Below the pieces are notes generated by a model. It was not told where the DNA came from and searched no databases. It saw only the letters and a program-made list of their open reading frames with translations. Positions 11,329-25,224 of a DNA stretch of 64,000 bases are shown piece after piece (the stretch's first letter is position 1; the number at the start of each line of letters is the position of its first letter). The translations under genes and the position numbers were made by a program. Source of the DNA: Trichuris trichiura (taxonomy: Eukaryota > Nematoda > Enoplea > Trichinellida > Trichuridae); NCBI GenBank assembly GCA_037903355.1, contig JBAJFE010000025.1:310001-374000 (forward strand), in the 5' to 3' direction.

Positions 11329-14300
11329 CTGCACATGCAATGAAGTGTTAGTTGCTCAACGTCTTAAATTCATGTAACTTAATAAGTTTTATTTTTAAAT
11401 TATTCGACACAACAGCAGCTAATACGTTTTCAACAGGATCGATTACGTAGCACGCAAGCCATTGCTGTAGGCATAAAAAATACATTTAAGAACAACAGTT
11501 CAAATCAGAAAAAAGACAAATGGCGCACAATTTGCACGCCTATTTTTTCCTGAAACTATTGTGAGCGATTTTTTTACAAAATTGTTATTTTGTTGCCTGC
11601 TGAACAATCGTTGGCCTGCATGATTTAAGGCCACCACCCTGTTGGAAATGGCAGGAAAGTTTGGCGCGCCTGTTTATTGATAACGGAAGTTCAGCAATAA
11701 AATTGTTGCCAGAGTCTGAAATCGTTACTGATAACGGTCCACCGATCCCTTTATCAGACGTTTGTTCCGTAATTAAACGCTGTTTATTACTAGTGAGTAT
11801 AAATCATTTAAGAGAGCATAAAACCATATCGGTGAAATCGATTTTTCAAAAGATAAATTACGGAACGTGCTCAAGTTTGCAAGCAGCATTTAACAGTGCC
11901 TAAACAACCAGGCAACTTCAATCTCATTTGGTCGCCTTTTCTCTGTCATCAACCAGTTTGTACACAGTTAATGGAGAGATAAGCTGTCTTCTTGCGCAAT
12001 ACAGTCAGTAATGTAGGTGCATTCAGCTAAATGCGTGCGTACAGCTTCCAGAAAAGCTTGACCCATTCAGGAACAATCTATAGAGCATCTCCGGCCATTT
12101 AACTACTTTGCCCAAACGTTTAAACTAAAAGAAGTTCGTGCAAAATATCAGCTATATTTTTTTAGAGCTTTTATAGCGTGATGTCTTTCTGCACACATTT
12201 GCTTACGGCAAAAACGGCACAATTTAACAGGTTGAGTATCGTCTGCTTCCGTTTATAAGTGATTGTTTAGAGATCTCATTTTTAACTACGCTGCGCCTTC
12301 GCAAGCGTAACGCGTCTAGATATACCTTTCAACAATTTGGTCATTGTAGAAAGAGGTTATACTACCGCTGAACAATGAAGCATGTGCCGTTAGGCAGTTA
12401 TGAAGCCAAAGTGAGATATCAGCGCATTGTAGTTAACTATAGCCGCTTTACTTATGCGCATCTTAGTCATAAGTTTTCCGGAGCAGTTTTGCCTTTTTCA
12501 ACTTTACCATTTCTGCTTTCGTTGTCAGCGAACGATTGGGAAACCCAGGCAATCTACCTTTGCCTCACTAACCAAAAGTGCCGGAAAAGCTTCGTAATAG
12601 TCATCTCTCGTTCTTACGAATAGGGCAATAAACCATTACTTTATTTGAACAAAACATAACACTTTATAAAGTGCCTTACCTTCGAAAGCCTTATCTTACC
12701 TATTTAACCGTATCAATATGCAAAAGAAACGAGCACAGCCGCGCTACACACGCCAGAATACTCGTTTTTTCAAAGCGAAAATTCTCAAATTCGCATCCTT
12801 TGCCGAAAATACACGCAAAACGACAATTAAAAAGATAAAATGGGATCGGTTCAATGGCACGGTATTAGATTCCGTTTTACAATAACTGATCACCATAAAG
12901 CTACCAAATTCTTGCGAAGAATTTTTCCTCGCCACGTATCATTTAAAGCTAGCTACCATTTTTTCTATTCCGCGTGAGGAATAATAGCTAGATTTTAAAA
13001 AGCGGTAAAACTTATAGTGGGCCCAAAACTGTTCACTCATCAGCGCTATGTCGGTTGCACAAGGCCAAGAAACGGTTGTAACAGTAAATCTGGACGTAGC
13101 CACGCGTGCTTATCGTTCAGCATTACAGTAAGATTTAATTTTGATTATTCGAGCGTTATGAGCAAGTCAAAAATGTTTATCGCGTCTTTCAGAGAGACAT
13201 ATTTCGGAATGAGCCTATTTGTCCAACTTGACGGTATTTTGAATTGAGAACTTGCATGACTTCTTTGTCAGCCGTTTGCCGCGGGCGAGAAACTGTTGCA
13301 ACGGAAATACCGGTTTTTGTCAAAGTTGGTAGCATCACTTGCGAATGCAGCAAGGACGTACCCATAAAGGCGCTGGCCGACAAAACTCTAGCTGTGCTAT
13401 TCACTTAACTTTTTTAACGATGAACTATTTCAAGTGACAAGTCGCATTGAAAACTGTTGACGTTACATAAACTTTGAACCATATGTGGCGTGGCTTCAAG
13501 ACTAATTGTAGCAAAGGTGCCCTGTGCAATCGTTCTTTGTGCCGCCTGTTTGCCGATCCGCCTTAGGCGCAAAATGGTGGACGGCAAAAACTACGCCGAC
13601 GAGCAATTGCAGTGGACAAAACATTTCAACCATTTAAACTAGTAAACGTATGCTTTTGGAATGGAAGTCAAGGTCACGCTGGCGCCTGTTCCAAGCAACC
13701 AACTGCTCAGCGGCCACCAACACCGGTAAAATGCCGATGCATTGATGTGGCAAATTGGCGCCGTTTATACATTGTAAGGCGCTTAAGCTCGGCATCACGT
13801 CATTGTTCCGCCTCGCTGCTATGAATCTGATCTTGAATTCAGCCCAGCCTCAATAACATGAGAAGGAAAAAAGAAAAAAAATAGCAAAACGTTACAAATT
13901 GGAAGTATCATTTTTCAAACTGTCAGCTGAATTCATTGAAGAAAAATAAAGAATAAAATTGATGCCACCAAGCGTGGCATGTTGTAATGCGCCCAAAAGG
14001 CAACAGTGTCGCGCGAAAGGCGACAACCCACTGAGCTGCGTGGGTGTAACGATTTTGCAACCCCATTACGATATTCTGTCGACATGGTCAATTGCGCACT
14101 GTCAGCAGCAGGCGGTAAAACTTTCCTCACACAGTTCGCTTTGCGCTGCCCCTACCTCCAGCAAACGTTCCTGTTTACATAGGCTACGTGCATGCTGCTC
14201 TACTTTTTCTTCATACTAGCTCTATCAATCGATCGACGCTGGCCACTAAGGTCAACTGGCAAACAAGGAGAAAGCTGTACTGTACGGGCAGGTTGCAAAA

Positions 14301-14862
14301 ATCAAAATGTTTATTCCGCATCTGCGCATACTAATCAGTTACTTCGGTTTGAACGCATTTCTATCCATTGTACAGTAATTTGGTAGTCAAGTACGCAACA
14401 AATTTAATCAATCACTTATTCCAAATGACTCACAGCAGACAAATGTCTGACGTGGTGGTAAATCAGCATCCATAGGATCGACGACGATCATTGAGACTAG
14501 ACTGTTCCCTCATGGTTGATCTGTCCCGTTAATTCCGGACAGTGATATCCGCCGCAAAGCCGATTTAGGGAAGAAGCGCTGCGGAAGGAAAACGGCTCTT
14601 TCTTACTTCGGTCAGCTAGCTTTATGAATGAAAGCGCTCATACAGCTAGGTAACCAAAGAGAGAATGGAACCGACAAGAGGAGCGCCGCGAGAACGTACG
14701 ACCACCGTGCTGAGCGGTCGCAATGCGTTGAGTCCCTAAAAACGGAGAAAATTTGTACGTCTGAATGGAGGTTACCTCTAACTAGTGCGGAAGTGGCTGT
14801 AACCAGTTCGTCCAGTGTTGAGAATGCACCCGGCCAATAGGACTGCATTCCACAGACACATG

Positions 14863-14910
14863 CACACACACACACACACCACACACACACACACACACAC
14901 GCGCGTGCGC
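14863..14910. repeat. (CA)n microsatellite
   Basis: An alternating CA tract with one interruption (ACCAC near 14880), running into GCGCGTGCGC, a potential Z-DNA former. Confidence 0.95.
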
Positions 14911-17900
14911 ACAGAGTCCCTACGACGACTATACTGGTGACGTATAGCAGTTGTATCCTGACTGGCATGTAGTCAGTTGAAGCAATCTGAGAACACTATG
15001 ATACTGGCGACAGCAGCGGCACACTGCGGTGCTGCTGCGATAACGAAGAAGCGAGAGCACCGAGAGAAACCAGTCTGCCGCACGTTCCACGGCGAAAATT
15101 AAACAGGCGACTGATTGGCACTCGCTCGTTCCACTGCCTATGTTTCTTCCCACAGCGTCGTTGCACTATCGCGTCGCTGGTTCTTCAACAGCAGAGTGAC
15201 TCATTCATACCTAAGCTGACAACAACGTTTTTGCCGTCCTCCATTGCGCGCTCATGAATGCGCAATACTTATCAATGGTATAGCGACTAGGCCAATAGAC
15301 AAATAATTCCAAAGGGCAAAAGGTCTTTTGCTGAATGCAGCCATTGCTACTGGCATAAAAAGAAATGTAATTCAATTGCTTCTATACCGTCTACCCCAAT
15401 TACATACCCCTGCAATATTGTACTTTCTGTAAGGCATCCTTTGCGATACTTGCAACTTTAAACGGGATCTAGGAATGCGAGCATCTCTAAAACTACCGAG
15501 CCGCGCCCAATTGCAACTATTTTAATGACAATTACTTGCATAACTTGGAAAAGGAAACATGGAACGAACATTTTTCTACTCGACTGAACTGTAGAAGACC
15601 TACGACAACACGATAACATCAGCGACGAACTGAAGTACGCTGGTCGATCCTAAGCTAAAACCCACTTGCTACGCCTACTATTTGCTCTTAGCGAAAAACG
15701 AGAAAACTTAAAACTGGGTCGCCAAGTCACTTACAGGTTTGCCAACGAATTTATGGAAATGGTGAACATCACACTTACCAGTTGTTTTCCAACTGAAGCC
15801 GGCCAGAAACCTTAGATGCCATCGATTGATGATCTGGCTCAACTACAGTAAACGGATTAACAGGTATAATATTAACAATTGCATCGCCTTGGTTCTTACT
15901 ACGCTTTTATGCCCACGTTTTGCGCTCTGTAGATTGCTTAGATCAAGGCCATTTTTGCGGAAAAGTGGTCAACCATGACTTCGCCTGCAAATAAAATGCA
16001 GAGGAAAATGGACATATCTTAGAGCTTCGTTGACCAAAGCTGTAACCGGTTGACCGTTGATGTTTGCCAGCGAATTCTAAGCGCCCGCGTTGCTCGTCAT
16101 CCTGCTTTTTAAGCGCGTGACACTCATTTGTCAACAGCATGCCGGCGGCAAGCAAATGCGGTTGGTGTAATGAATGCTAATGGCACCGCGTGCCATCTGA
16201 GCGACTGAAAAATTTGATGTTTTGTTCACACCCACTGAACCGTGTGCATCAGTTTCACTTATTCAGTGTAAAGTGAAAATTAAGTTTACCCACTGGCCAA
16301 CGGAAGAAACAACAGTCGGCGTGGGTCGGTGAAAAGTGCCCTATGCAAATGTTTGAGACAGTTCGAGCACCTAGTCATAGCGGTTCTTCCGCTTGAAAAT
16401 CTCTGCATCATTTCTTGCGGAGAGAAGTTTCAAAAATCAAAACTTGTTCAATGTTAACGGCAACAACTTTGTACTCTGACGATCGTTTGCTTAAAGGCCT
16501 CTTAACGAAATGTTGAATGACCGGGAAAATGCAGCTGCAAATGTCTTAGCTATGCCATTGAGACTTTAGTTAAATGAAAACGAAACTTTCTTTCCGACTC
16601 CGTACGTACTACTTAATAGTCTCTTCACTACCATTTAAATAAACCGTGTTTTTTGTGTCCGTATAACGACGTAGTCTTCGCCGAGAGCACACTTCACCAT
16701 TTGGCTATTCCCGAAAACTCTAGCTACAAGTGCAAACGTCACAGATTCGATGCTCACGAAGGTTAAAATTCGAGCTCTTAGTTGCGTATGTAAATATTCT
16801 GCCAATTTTACGGTTGTAACCAAATACTAACTGAAAGTGTATCACATTATTGAAGCAGTGGCAAATAAACGCTCATTCTGTTTGGTCATTGTGCATCCCA
16901 TTAAAAGTATTGGGACAATGAGGAGAAGCATCAATATCACTGCATCTGTCTGGCGTAGCGCTTCGATATTTTTGAATCGTTAGATGCAGCACGGCACAGC
17001 ATTCTTAGAACAGTCGGGGTTTAACTGTTTACTTTGTCTGAAAGGGTGCTTGTGCAAAGAGTCTTCGGTTCAATCTGGAAAATACCAGTCTGGCTTGATC
17101 AATGAATGAGTCGTCACTTCTGTTTCTGGATATTTTCGATTCCAACTCACATGATCGTTAAATACGACGGGCTGTTTGCAAAGCAAATGAACGGGAAGAA
17201 AAAGTTTAAAAATATTTGTCTGAAAGTTAGCTTTTGAAATTAAATTTGAATTCACCGTTACCATGATAGAACCATTACAATTTCCTTTTTATTTAGTCTA
17301 CTAACGGCAGTTCAAACGTGGCCTTTAATGCCCAAGCCAAAAGAAAACCTTTCACAGGGCCATTAACCATAGAATGCTACATGAATAAGTTAGCCAGATT
17401 ATAAAAGCGGCTGAGATTATCGAATTAAACATCAATAACTGAAAGGCTAATTCGCTGTTTAAGCACCGAAATAACGCATTGTGCATACGTGCGCGCAGAT
17501 GACTGAACTTCTGTTTATTACGTATCCGTGTACAGAGTCGTATGAGTTCGGGCTATTCCCTGCTTGCTTTTACGAAGACTGACGTATCTCAACGTTATTC
17601 TTTCCGAGCCGTAATTCTTTAACCAAATAATAAGTTATCTTTACAAACAGAATGACTTCGTCTCTTATACTTTAGTATAATGATTTGGCGAAGTTCTATA
17701 ACTGACTGGTCAGTATTAACAACTGCTCACGAACTATCCATAGCACTATCACACTAATTAGTAGGAGCTGAAAACGGCACACTTTTCCTATAATCTTTTC
17801 AAGTCAGTTCATTGTACGCGACGCGAACATCGACAAAAGCGATGAAATAATGAGATTGTGGATACCACAGAGAAGAATTCATGGAACCCAGAAAACGTAA

Positions 17901-20747
17901 GATCGTTTTCTCTACTTCAACGAACAATAAATAATACAGCTGGAATGCCGAAATGACTTTCGTTACGAGCAAGCATGCTCATGTTTGGCATGCGATCGTA
18001 AAACGAAGGCGGAAGGATTCTTTATCGGATGACATTTTGTGCTCATCCCGCTGGAACGATCGCAGCATAGATAAACAACCGTTTAATTGAAATAATAATC
18101 AGCTAAGATGCGAATTTAACCCTACTGTTAAACGGAAACCAACTTTACACTCATACAAGTCGCCTACTGTTTGGTTCTATTTGACAAAAAAACACTTATA
18201 AAAATGAAACGGTTGCCTACCTTGGAGAAAGGTTTCCACGCTCGTTCAGTCGCGACTCGAACAGAGCTAGAAAAACTACTTCTTTAACAATCTTTCGTAC
18301 TCAACTTACGTCGAACCACTTGTGCTTTCCCATTTAATCGCGGCGGTATTTATTAATATATTGTTTAAAACAAAAATAAAAAGTACGACTACGTTGACGG
18401 TCTTATAATCGCAAACGGAGAAGTTAAAGTGCCAGTAACACATTTTCCAAACCAGATTTCTTCAACAGTTTGACAATCGACGGGCGCTATTATTAGAATT
18501 ACGCGTTGGCGCACTTTGCACATATTCTCACTAAGCATACTTTTTTAGAACATTCCCAAATTGACGAGGAAAAAGATTTAAGAAAGTTTCATCCCTAGCA
18601 GATTTAATTGACTAACGCGTTAATACGCTAAATGATTTTCAAGTTCAGTTGTTAACTGCGATAAAAAATTTTTGGCTGAAAAGGCGGCGTTGTGTCCGCG
18701 CAAGTTTTGGCGACATAACGAAATTTCTACGCCACCGAAATGTTGGGCAAATTGACGCTGGCTTGAAATTCTTATGACCAATAGTCTAGTTAAGTGAACA
18801 GGTAACTGCCACTGATAATAGGCAAGCAGATCGCTTGACGTTTATTGAATATCGCACAGAATCGCAATGCTTTTTCTTAACGGCACTAGAAGATCTGTTT
18901 CGGACAAACGATTCATCGAAATTCTAATCAACGGAATGTTAGAAACTTTCTAACGCGCATACAACTGTCCTTAAGGGGAATCATAAAACAAAAATATGCG
19001 TCGGTAAATGTGCTAGAACACATGCGCGCTCGTTTCGTTGGCGAAGATGGTCAACAAAAATGAAACTTCCATTTCACTGTCAGTATAGTGGTTAGGTCGC
19101 GGTTGAATTACATGTCACTATCAGTTTAATGATGTTTAAACTTGATTGATGATAAGAAACCGGTTTGGTCGACAATTCAATTACTTCCAACGGTAACAAT
19201 TTGATCAATGTATGGGAGCGGTAATCATCCGTACGAAACGAAAGGTCATTAACCGCACACGTTTGTTTTAGCCGCAAAAGCAATGGCAGTTGCTAGCTTC
19301 TTTCAATCTCTTTAGTGTTTCTTATGGTTAACCCAGCTATGGCACTCAGCGAGCGGAAAATAAGGCATATGCAAACATGCTTCAGATAGTAATGTTGTTT
19401 CTCCAAATGAACTGACTTGAAATGCATTCCTAATAATATATGAGCAGTACTCAACAATTCTTACGTTGAATTTGCTTTTGTACTGGCTGCATACTTACTT
19501 AATGGTTTATTGAGTGCCAATGTCCAAGAATCTTTCAGTTTGACAATGCAGAATGTGGTTTAAACGTTTGCATGCTCAGATAAGGACATGAGCTTGGACT
19601 TTATGCTTCACAGCATAGTTCGACTATGTATAAACCGATCTTCACAAAGACCGCAGTGTTATGGTTGTGGTTATGGGCTTGTTCACACTGTTAACTATAC
19701 ACTTTTCATGAACATCAAAATTACCTAAACTAAGAGCATCTATGGATTGCTTCCTCGCGAGTGTCCATTTTATTCTAGTGCCAAAATTAAAGAATTTAGC
19801 ATGCCATTGAAACTGGTGCTCAGCCCAACTCGTAAAATCGTTCTGCGACATTTTCTACTTCACCAGCTTCAAACTGCTACTCAAAACAACAATTCATTGA
19901 GGAAATTATTGTTGCAAGCTACGAAATAAACCTAAGCAATACGTTTTACTGTTGCTACAGAAGCAGAGCTTGCATTTACAGGTCTCCTTTATTTGTCGCT
20001 TTGTCAACAAAGTTTGAAAGTGAGAAGTGGAAGATTAATCGCCACCTTAAACCCACTTCCCAACAGAAAACCAATAACTTATAGTGATTTCTTTAGAACG
20101 CTCTCTAAGGCTACTGAGCGGCAAATAGTTTTCAATTCTTCCTTCCACTTAGACGAACGTCACTAAATTGTCCAACGAAGCAAATTTTTCATTGCGTTCA
20201 GTAGGCGTCTGGGAAATAGCTAACCACTTTTTCTTCATGATTTATTTATTTAAAAGAAGCTCCAACTGATTACAATCGCCATCACTTTCAAAACAATGCC
20301 CAATTTTAGCAATATGCGAGGTTTTAAATGCCTTGATTAGCCAAAGAAGCTGACACTTTGATCATTTTCATTACGTATGACCTTTTCTATTAGACTATTG
20401 TTGCACTGTCTCAATAAACAAGAAATGGTACCTTCGCGCAAAAGTCACTCCCTATCTTTGCGTATTCAATCAATTACTAACCGAAGGAACATTTATTTGA
20501 ATTATTACTTTAGAAAAATATTTCAAACTATGCTTGTTCTCAAAATTGAAATTTCAAATATTCAACAGTTTGTGCTGAATTGCAGAAAACATGTCCCAAT
20601 GCTGTGGCGCAAAGAAGGTGAAAGAGTAAGTATAAAAGCAAGCGAGCGATGCGCATAAAAATTCAACGCCTTGAAAATCGCATGAGCGCAAACGGATACT
20701 GTACTAGCCGCGGAGTTATTTCATAGCGTTGCGCTTGCGGCGTCACA

Positions 20748-23700
20748 ATGGCCACAATCGAAATTCCAATTGAAAACAATCCAGATGAAGTGATAGAAAT
20801 TAACTTTTCACAACTGCCACAAATGCACGATGTAAAGATGATACTGCTATCAGAAAAGACGCGATTAAGAGACTGGATCACTGTGGCGGTAAGGATTCTG
20901 AAGTCGGCTGTGATTGCATATTTTGAATTTTTTTCTTAAGATCGAATATTATAAGTGCAATCGAACGGAAGACTTTATCCACTTGTTGGAATGTAGCGGG
21001 CGAGAAGCGAACGTGGGTTATCCGGAATCTCAGGCGGATCAACTTCGAGCTCTGGATACATTAGCTGCCCATTATTTAATGATGGTATATTTGTAGCTCC
21101 TAGCTTGGCCACTTTTAAATTAGTTTTATTCAGGCTCAGAAACAAAGGAAACAGGAAAGCAGAAGTGAATTCCTATCAAAAGCCACAATGCTGTATGCTA
21201 CGGCGGACAGTATTCACATGTTTGAAAAAGTTTGTTAACTTTTTCTTCTTTTACTCTTACAATTTCCGCTTAACAGTATCATCTTCTTGGACGTGCATAC
21301 TTTTGTCTGCTAGAAGGGACAAAGCAAAAGGTCGAGCAAGCTGATGCGCAGTTTTGCTTTGTTCTGGATAAGGTTAGTTTTTTCACGTTAAATATTCACT
21401 GTTTGCATCGAGAGCGATTCCAGGATCCCAATAATGTGCCGGCCATACTTGGACGCGCCGCAATAATGTACAAAAGGGGCGACTATATTGGTGCATTGTC
21501 AATGTACAGGAAAGCTTTGCGAGCAGCTCCGAATTGTCCCTCGGAAGTTCGATTAGGATTGGCTTACTGCTTTTTTAAATTAGGACAACTAGAGAAAACC
21601 GGGTATGCTAATTTGGCGGATTACATCTGGAGAATAACATTTTCATCCATGCAGATTAGCTTTACAACGTGCTTTGCAGCTGAAGCCGGATAATGTTGAT
21701 GCTCTTGTCGGTTTAGCTGTTTTCGAGCTAAATCGAGGTCGTTCCGAAGATATCCGAATTGGAGTGCAACGGTTGACTATTGCATATCAGCTTGATGGAA
21801 ATCATCCGATTGCTTTAATTGCCCTAGCAGATCATTTCTTCTTCAAGAAGGTAATGCGATTTTTAAGAACTGCCCTACACTTGACTTTACTCTTAACGCA
21901 GGATCCCGAGAACTGCAAAGTACTTGCCATGCATGCATTTCACGTAACAGAGAATGATGGCCTCCGAGCTCAGGCTTGTTTCCAGTTGGCTAGAGCTCTT
22001 CATGATCAGGTGAGATGACGGCCTAAATTTGCTATATTTTACCTAGTCGACATATCTTTAAGGGAGAATTGATTCAAGCTTATCAATTCTACTACCAATC
22101 GACTTTGTTCGACAAACCAAATTACGTTTTGCCCTACTACGGGTTGGGTCAGGTATATATAATGCGTGGAGAAATGGAAAAGGTATTTTTTCTTTGTGCT
22201 TATGCTTAGTTTATTGGTTTGACATTATGTTTTGCAGGCTATTGTCTGTTTTGAAAAGGTTATTGATCAGCAACCGGACAGTTTTGAAGCAATGAAAGTT
22301 CTCGGATCACTCTATGCAGCATCTGATAAAAAGGAGCGCAAGAGCAAAGCAAAGGTAACGTGTGTTAAATAGGTAAGTACGCGTAATGTCATTTTTGCAG
22401 GAGTATTTGGCAAAAGTAGTCGAAATGTTTCCGGATGACGTAAATGCTTTGATAGAGTATGCCAGTGTTCTCCAAGAGAAAGAAACGGATGTACCGAATA
22501 AGCAACCATTGTGTCCCACTCTCCAAACTTTTACCTTTGTTTTGCAGCTGGCCATTGAAATGTATAACCGTGCATGCAAAATATACAAGCAGATGAATGA
22601 AACTGAGATTGAATCGCCCGAACTTTGGAACAACTTGGGTTCCCTGTACTTTCGCGCCAAACGCTACACTGATGCTGAAGTGGGTCACTTGGGCGATGTA
22701 GTTTGCTAACGCTCACGCAGTTCGATCTTCTTTTGCTAGACTTGCTTCAAAAGGGCGGTGGACACTGCCGTAAAAAAGATGCCAACCAATGAACCTTATT
22801 TCAAGTCTATTCTCGTCACTGTATCTTACAACCTTGGACGCCTAAGCGAGGTAACCTACGATATGGAACAGGCTGAGAAAATTTACAAGGATATCCTTAT
22901 GGAGCACCCTCAATATACTGACTGTAATTAAAAAGTTACTTTTTCTATCATGAAAAGATTTAATTTTTAAAAGGTTACCTACGCCTTGGCTGCATGGCGC
23001 GTGATCGTGGACAAATCTATGATGCATCCGTATGGTTTAAAGAGGCTTTACAATTTAATCAGGTATGACTGACCGTATTATCTCCATGCGCGTACAGGTG
23101 GAGAATGCGGAATTTTAAAAACTGCTCAACATCCGTAGCCTTTTAAACGCCTATATGACGTCAATTGGGAAAGTGCACTTGTAATGGCTGGCATCAGTCT
23201 ATGAGACTTTGCTAATAAAGCAGATGAGCCTGGAATGCTTTTCCATGCTTTAAGGACAGTTGCTAATCACTGAAGCTTATTCTAAGATATTCTATAAAAT
23301 TTTCTCTTGACATTTTACTCTACTAGTGAGATGATAATTTTCAATATTATTTACTAGGCAGCATCTTAAGGACGGGTAATGCTTTTTTTTTAAATTAATG
23401 CCTATTTTTAGGGACATCCTGACGCATGGACATTGATAGGCAACTTGCATCTTTCCAAAAAAGAATGGGGTCCTGCGCAGAAAAAGTTTGAACGGATTTT
23501 GCGTCAGTCGGCTTCATCTCTGGACAGCTATAGTCTCGTAGCTCTTGGGAACATATGGCTTCTTAGCATGCAACAAAATTGGCACGACGAAGAAAAAGCT
23601 TACCGTTCTCGGAATCGAGCTCTGTCCATTTACAGAAGAGCGCTAAGTGTATCGGCAGAAAATGTTTACGCATGCAACGGAATAGGTTAGCGACGTGCTG

Positions 23701-25224
23701 CTATGTTGGCTTTTTTATTTTTTTAAATTTTCCCGCAGGATGCATTCTTGCTCATTTGTACTATGTCGACGAAGCCATGGAAATATTTGCACGTGTTCGC
23801 GAGGTACTCGTCACCTATCCTGACGTGTGGTTAAATATGGCCCACTTATACGCCGAGCAACGTCAAAATACAGCTGCCGTTCTTATGGTGCTTAGCTGAT
23901 TGTAACTTTTCCACTTCTTATTGCATTGCTTTGTAGTATGAAAATGCCATAAAGAAGTTTGGGTTTGAAAATAACGTCGAAGTGCTTGTCTACTTGGCTA
24001 GAGCTTACTTCAGGGCAGACAAAATGATGGAAAGCAAAAATGTTCTGCTCAAGGTAAGTAAGCCTTTGTTTGCACGTGTCTCTTTTTGTTCAACAGGTTT
24101 TAGGCTCGCTATTTGGCTCCTTTCGACCCGCTAATTTTGTACAATCTGGCGCTAACCTTAAAAGTAGTCGCCATGCGAACGCTGCAAAACACGAACTCTT
24201 ACCTGAAAGAAGTTCTCAGCGCTGTTAAGGATTTGAAGCAAGCGGAAAAGTACGCGAGCAATTTTTCAATTAATTGACAATGACTTTGTTTGCTTTGCTT
24301 CTGATTTTATAGAACATATCACTTTTTAGATATTTTGCTATCCTTTCGCACGACACTTTTGAGCACGTGGTTGACATTGGCCGCGCCACTGTATTGAGAG
24401 AGAAATGCGGAGAAGCTCTAGCACAAGCTTCACATCATGTCCGTCGTGCACAAGAGTTGGAAAATACTATACAGGCTGTTCGGCGAGAACAGGAAGAAAC
24501 TAGACGTTTAGCGCAAGAAAGACGACGCCAAATGCAGGTCACCTATCCTTCTATTGGGCTATTACCTTTTTCCTTGTTAATTTGTTAATTTTCAAATTCA
24601 GATCGAAAAGGAGGAGGCAGCCAAGAGGATTCAAAAAGAACAAATGGAACGACGGATGATTTTCGTCGAAAGAACTCGGCAACTGCTCAGCGCTCCTGAT
24701 CTGGAGGCTGAAAAGGCAAAAAAGTCTAATAAAGTGAATTCCATACGGCCACTGTTGTTTCTTTTTCAAACATTGCGAACTGTTATACTTTACAGGGAAA
24801 GCGTAAACAAAACGACGATTCCTTCTTGAACGACGATAGCGATCTAGGATACAGTCCTGGTTCGAAGAAAACTAAGAGTAAGCGAAAGAGAAAAGGACGA
24901 CGTTCCATGCGGGAAAAAGACATTTCGTACACTGCCTGTTACACTCGGATCATCAGTTGTTCGATGTGAACAATTTTAGAGCCTCTATGGAAGGAAGCGA
25001 CAGTGGGACTTTAGAAAAAGGTCCATCCACACCATCGAGAAAGAAAAAGAAAGTTGCCTCGTCCTCTCGACGTTCGACTGCGAAAGCCAGTACAAAACGT
25101 GGGCTTTTCATTGGTTGTTTTGATATCATTTGATGCCTTTTTGCTTTCAGCAATCAAAAGCAGAGAAATTTTATCTTCTACTTCGTCATCCGATGAAGAT
25201 GATAAGATTCCTTGTTCTAGGTAA
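20748..25224 (+). CDS. CTR9: CTR9, TPR scaffold of the Paf1 complex
   Basis: CTR9 is the tetratricopeptide scaffold of the nuclear Paf1 complex, which travels with RNA polymerase II and promotes histone modification. Exons: 20748-20888, 20941-21084, 21134-21229, 21277-21372, 21424-21602, 21655-21850, 21902-22009, 22063-22182, 22238-22354, 22401-22490, 22548-22679, 22740-22923, 22974-23062, 23412-23685, 23739-23887, 23937-24053, 24104-24249, 24330-24537, 24602-24733, 24796-24926, 24980-25098, 25151-25224; 1013 residues against 1173 in human. It starts [20 protein letters not shown], the family N-terminus. TPR-type helical repeats fill about residues 40-770 (for example [17 protein letters not shown] and [20 protein letters not shown]). 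A charged coiled coil (AQERRRQMQ to VERTRQLL) and a basic/serine-acidic tail (STSSSDEDD) follow. Introns are 46-80 bases except 23063-23411 (349). The last three exons are the least certain, though their phases fit and IKSREILSS resembles the human tail. Confidence 0.96.

Larger units (their letters stand above)
8805..20747. other. 12-kb gene-poor interval
   Basis: No recognisable conserved gene. Contents seen: a possible two-exon membrane-protein fragment on the minus strand at 10944-11328, a CA repeat at 14863-14910, a somewhat GC-richer stretch at about 13.5-15.2 kb, and a possible minus-strand first exon near 15.8 kb (short frame starting MASKVSGRLQ and ending at a good GTAAGT donor). The right end should hold the CTR9 promoter. 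Small, fast-evolving spliced genes could be missed here. Confidence 0.45.

Noticed and set aside
13189..13404. Minus-strand frame of 71 codons in a slightly GC-richer region
   Set aside because: No splice partners, no family signature, and unremarkable composition.
14612..14968. Minus-strand frame of 118 codons with a cysteine/valine repeat
   Set aside because: The repeat is only the CA microsatellite read in frame; the rest has no family signature or splice context.
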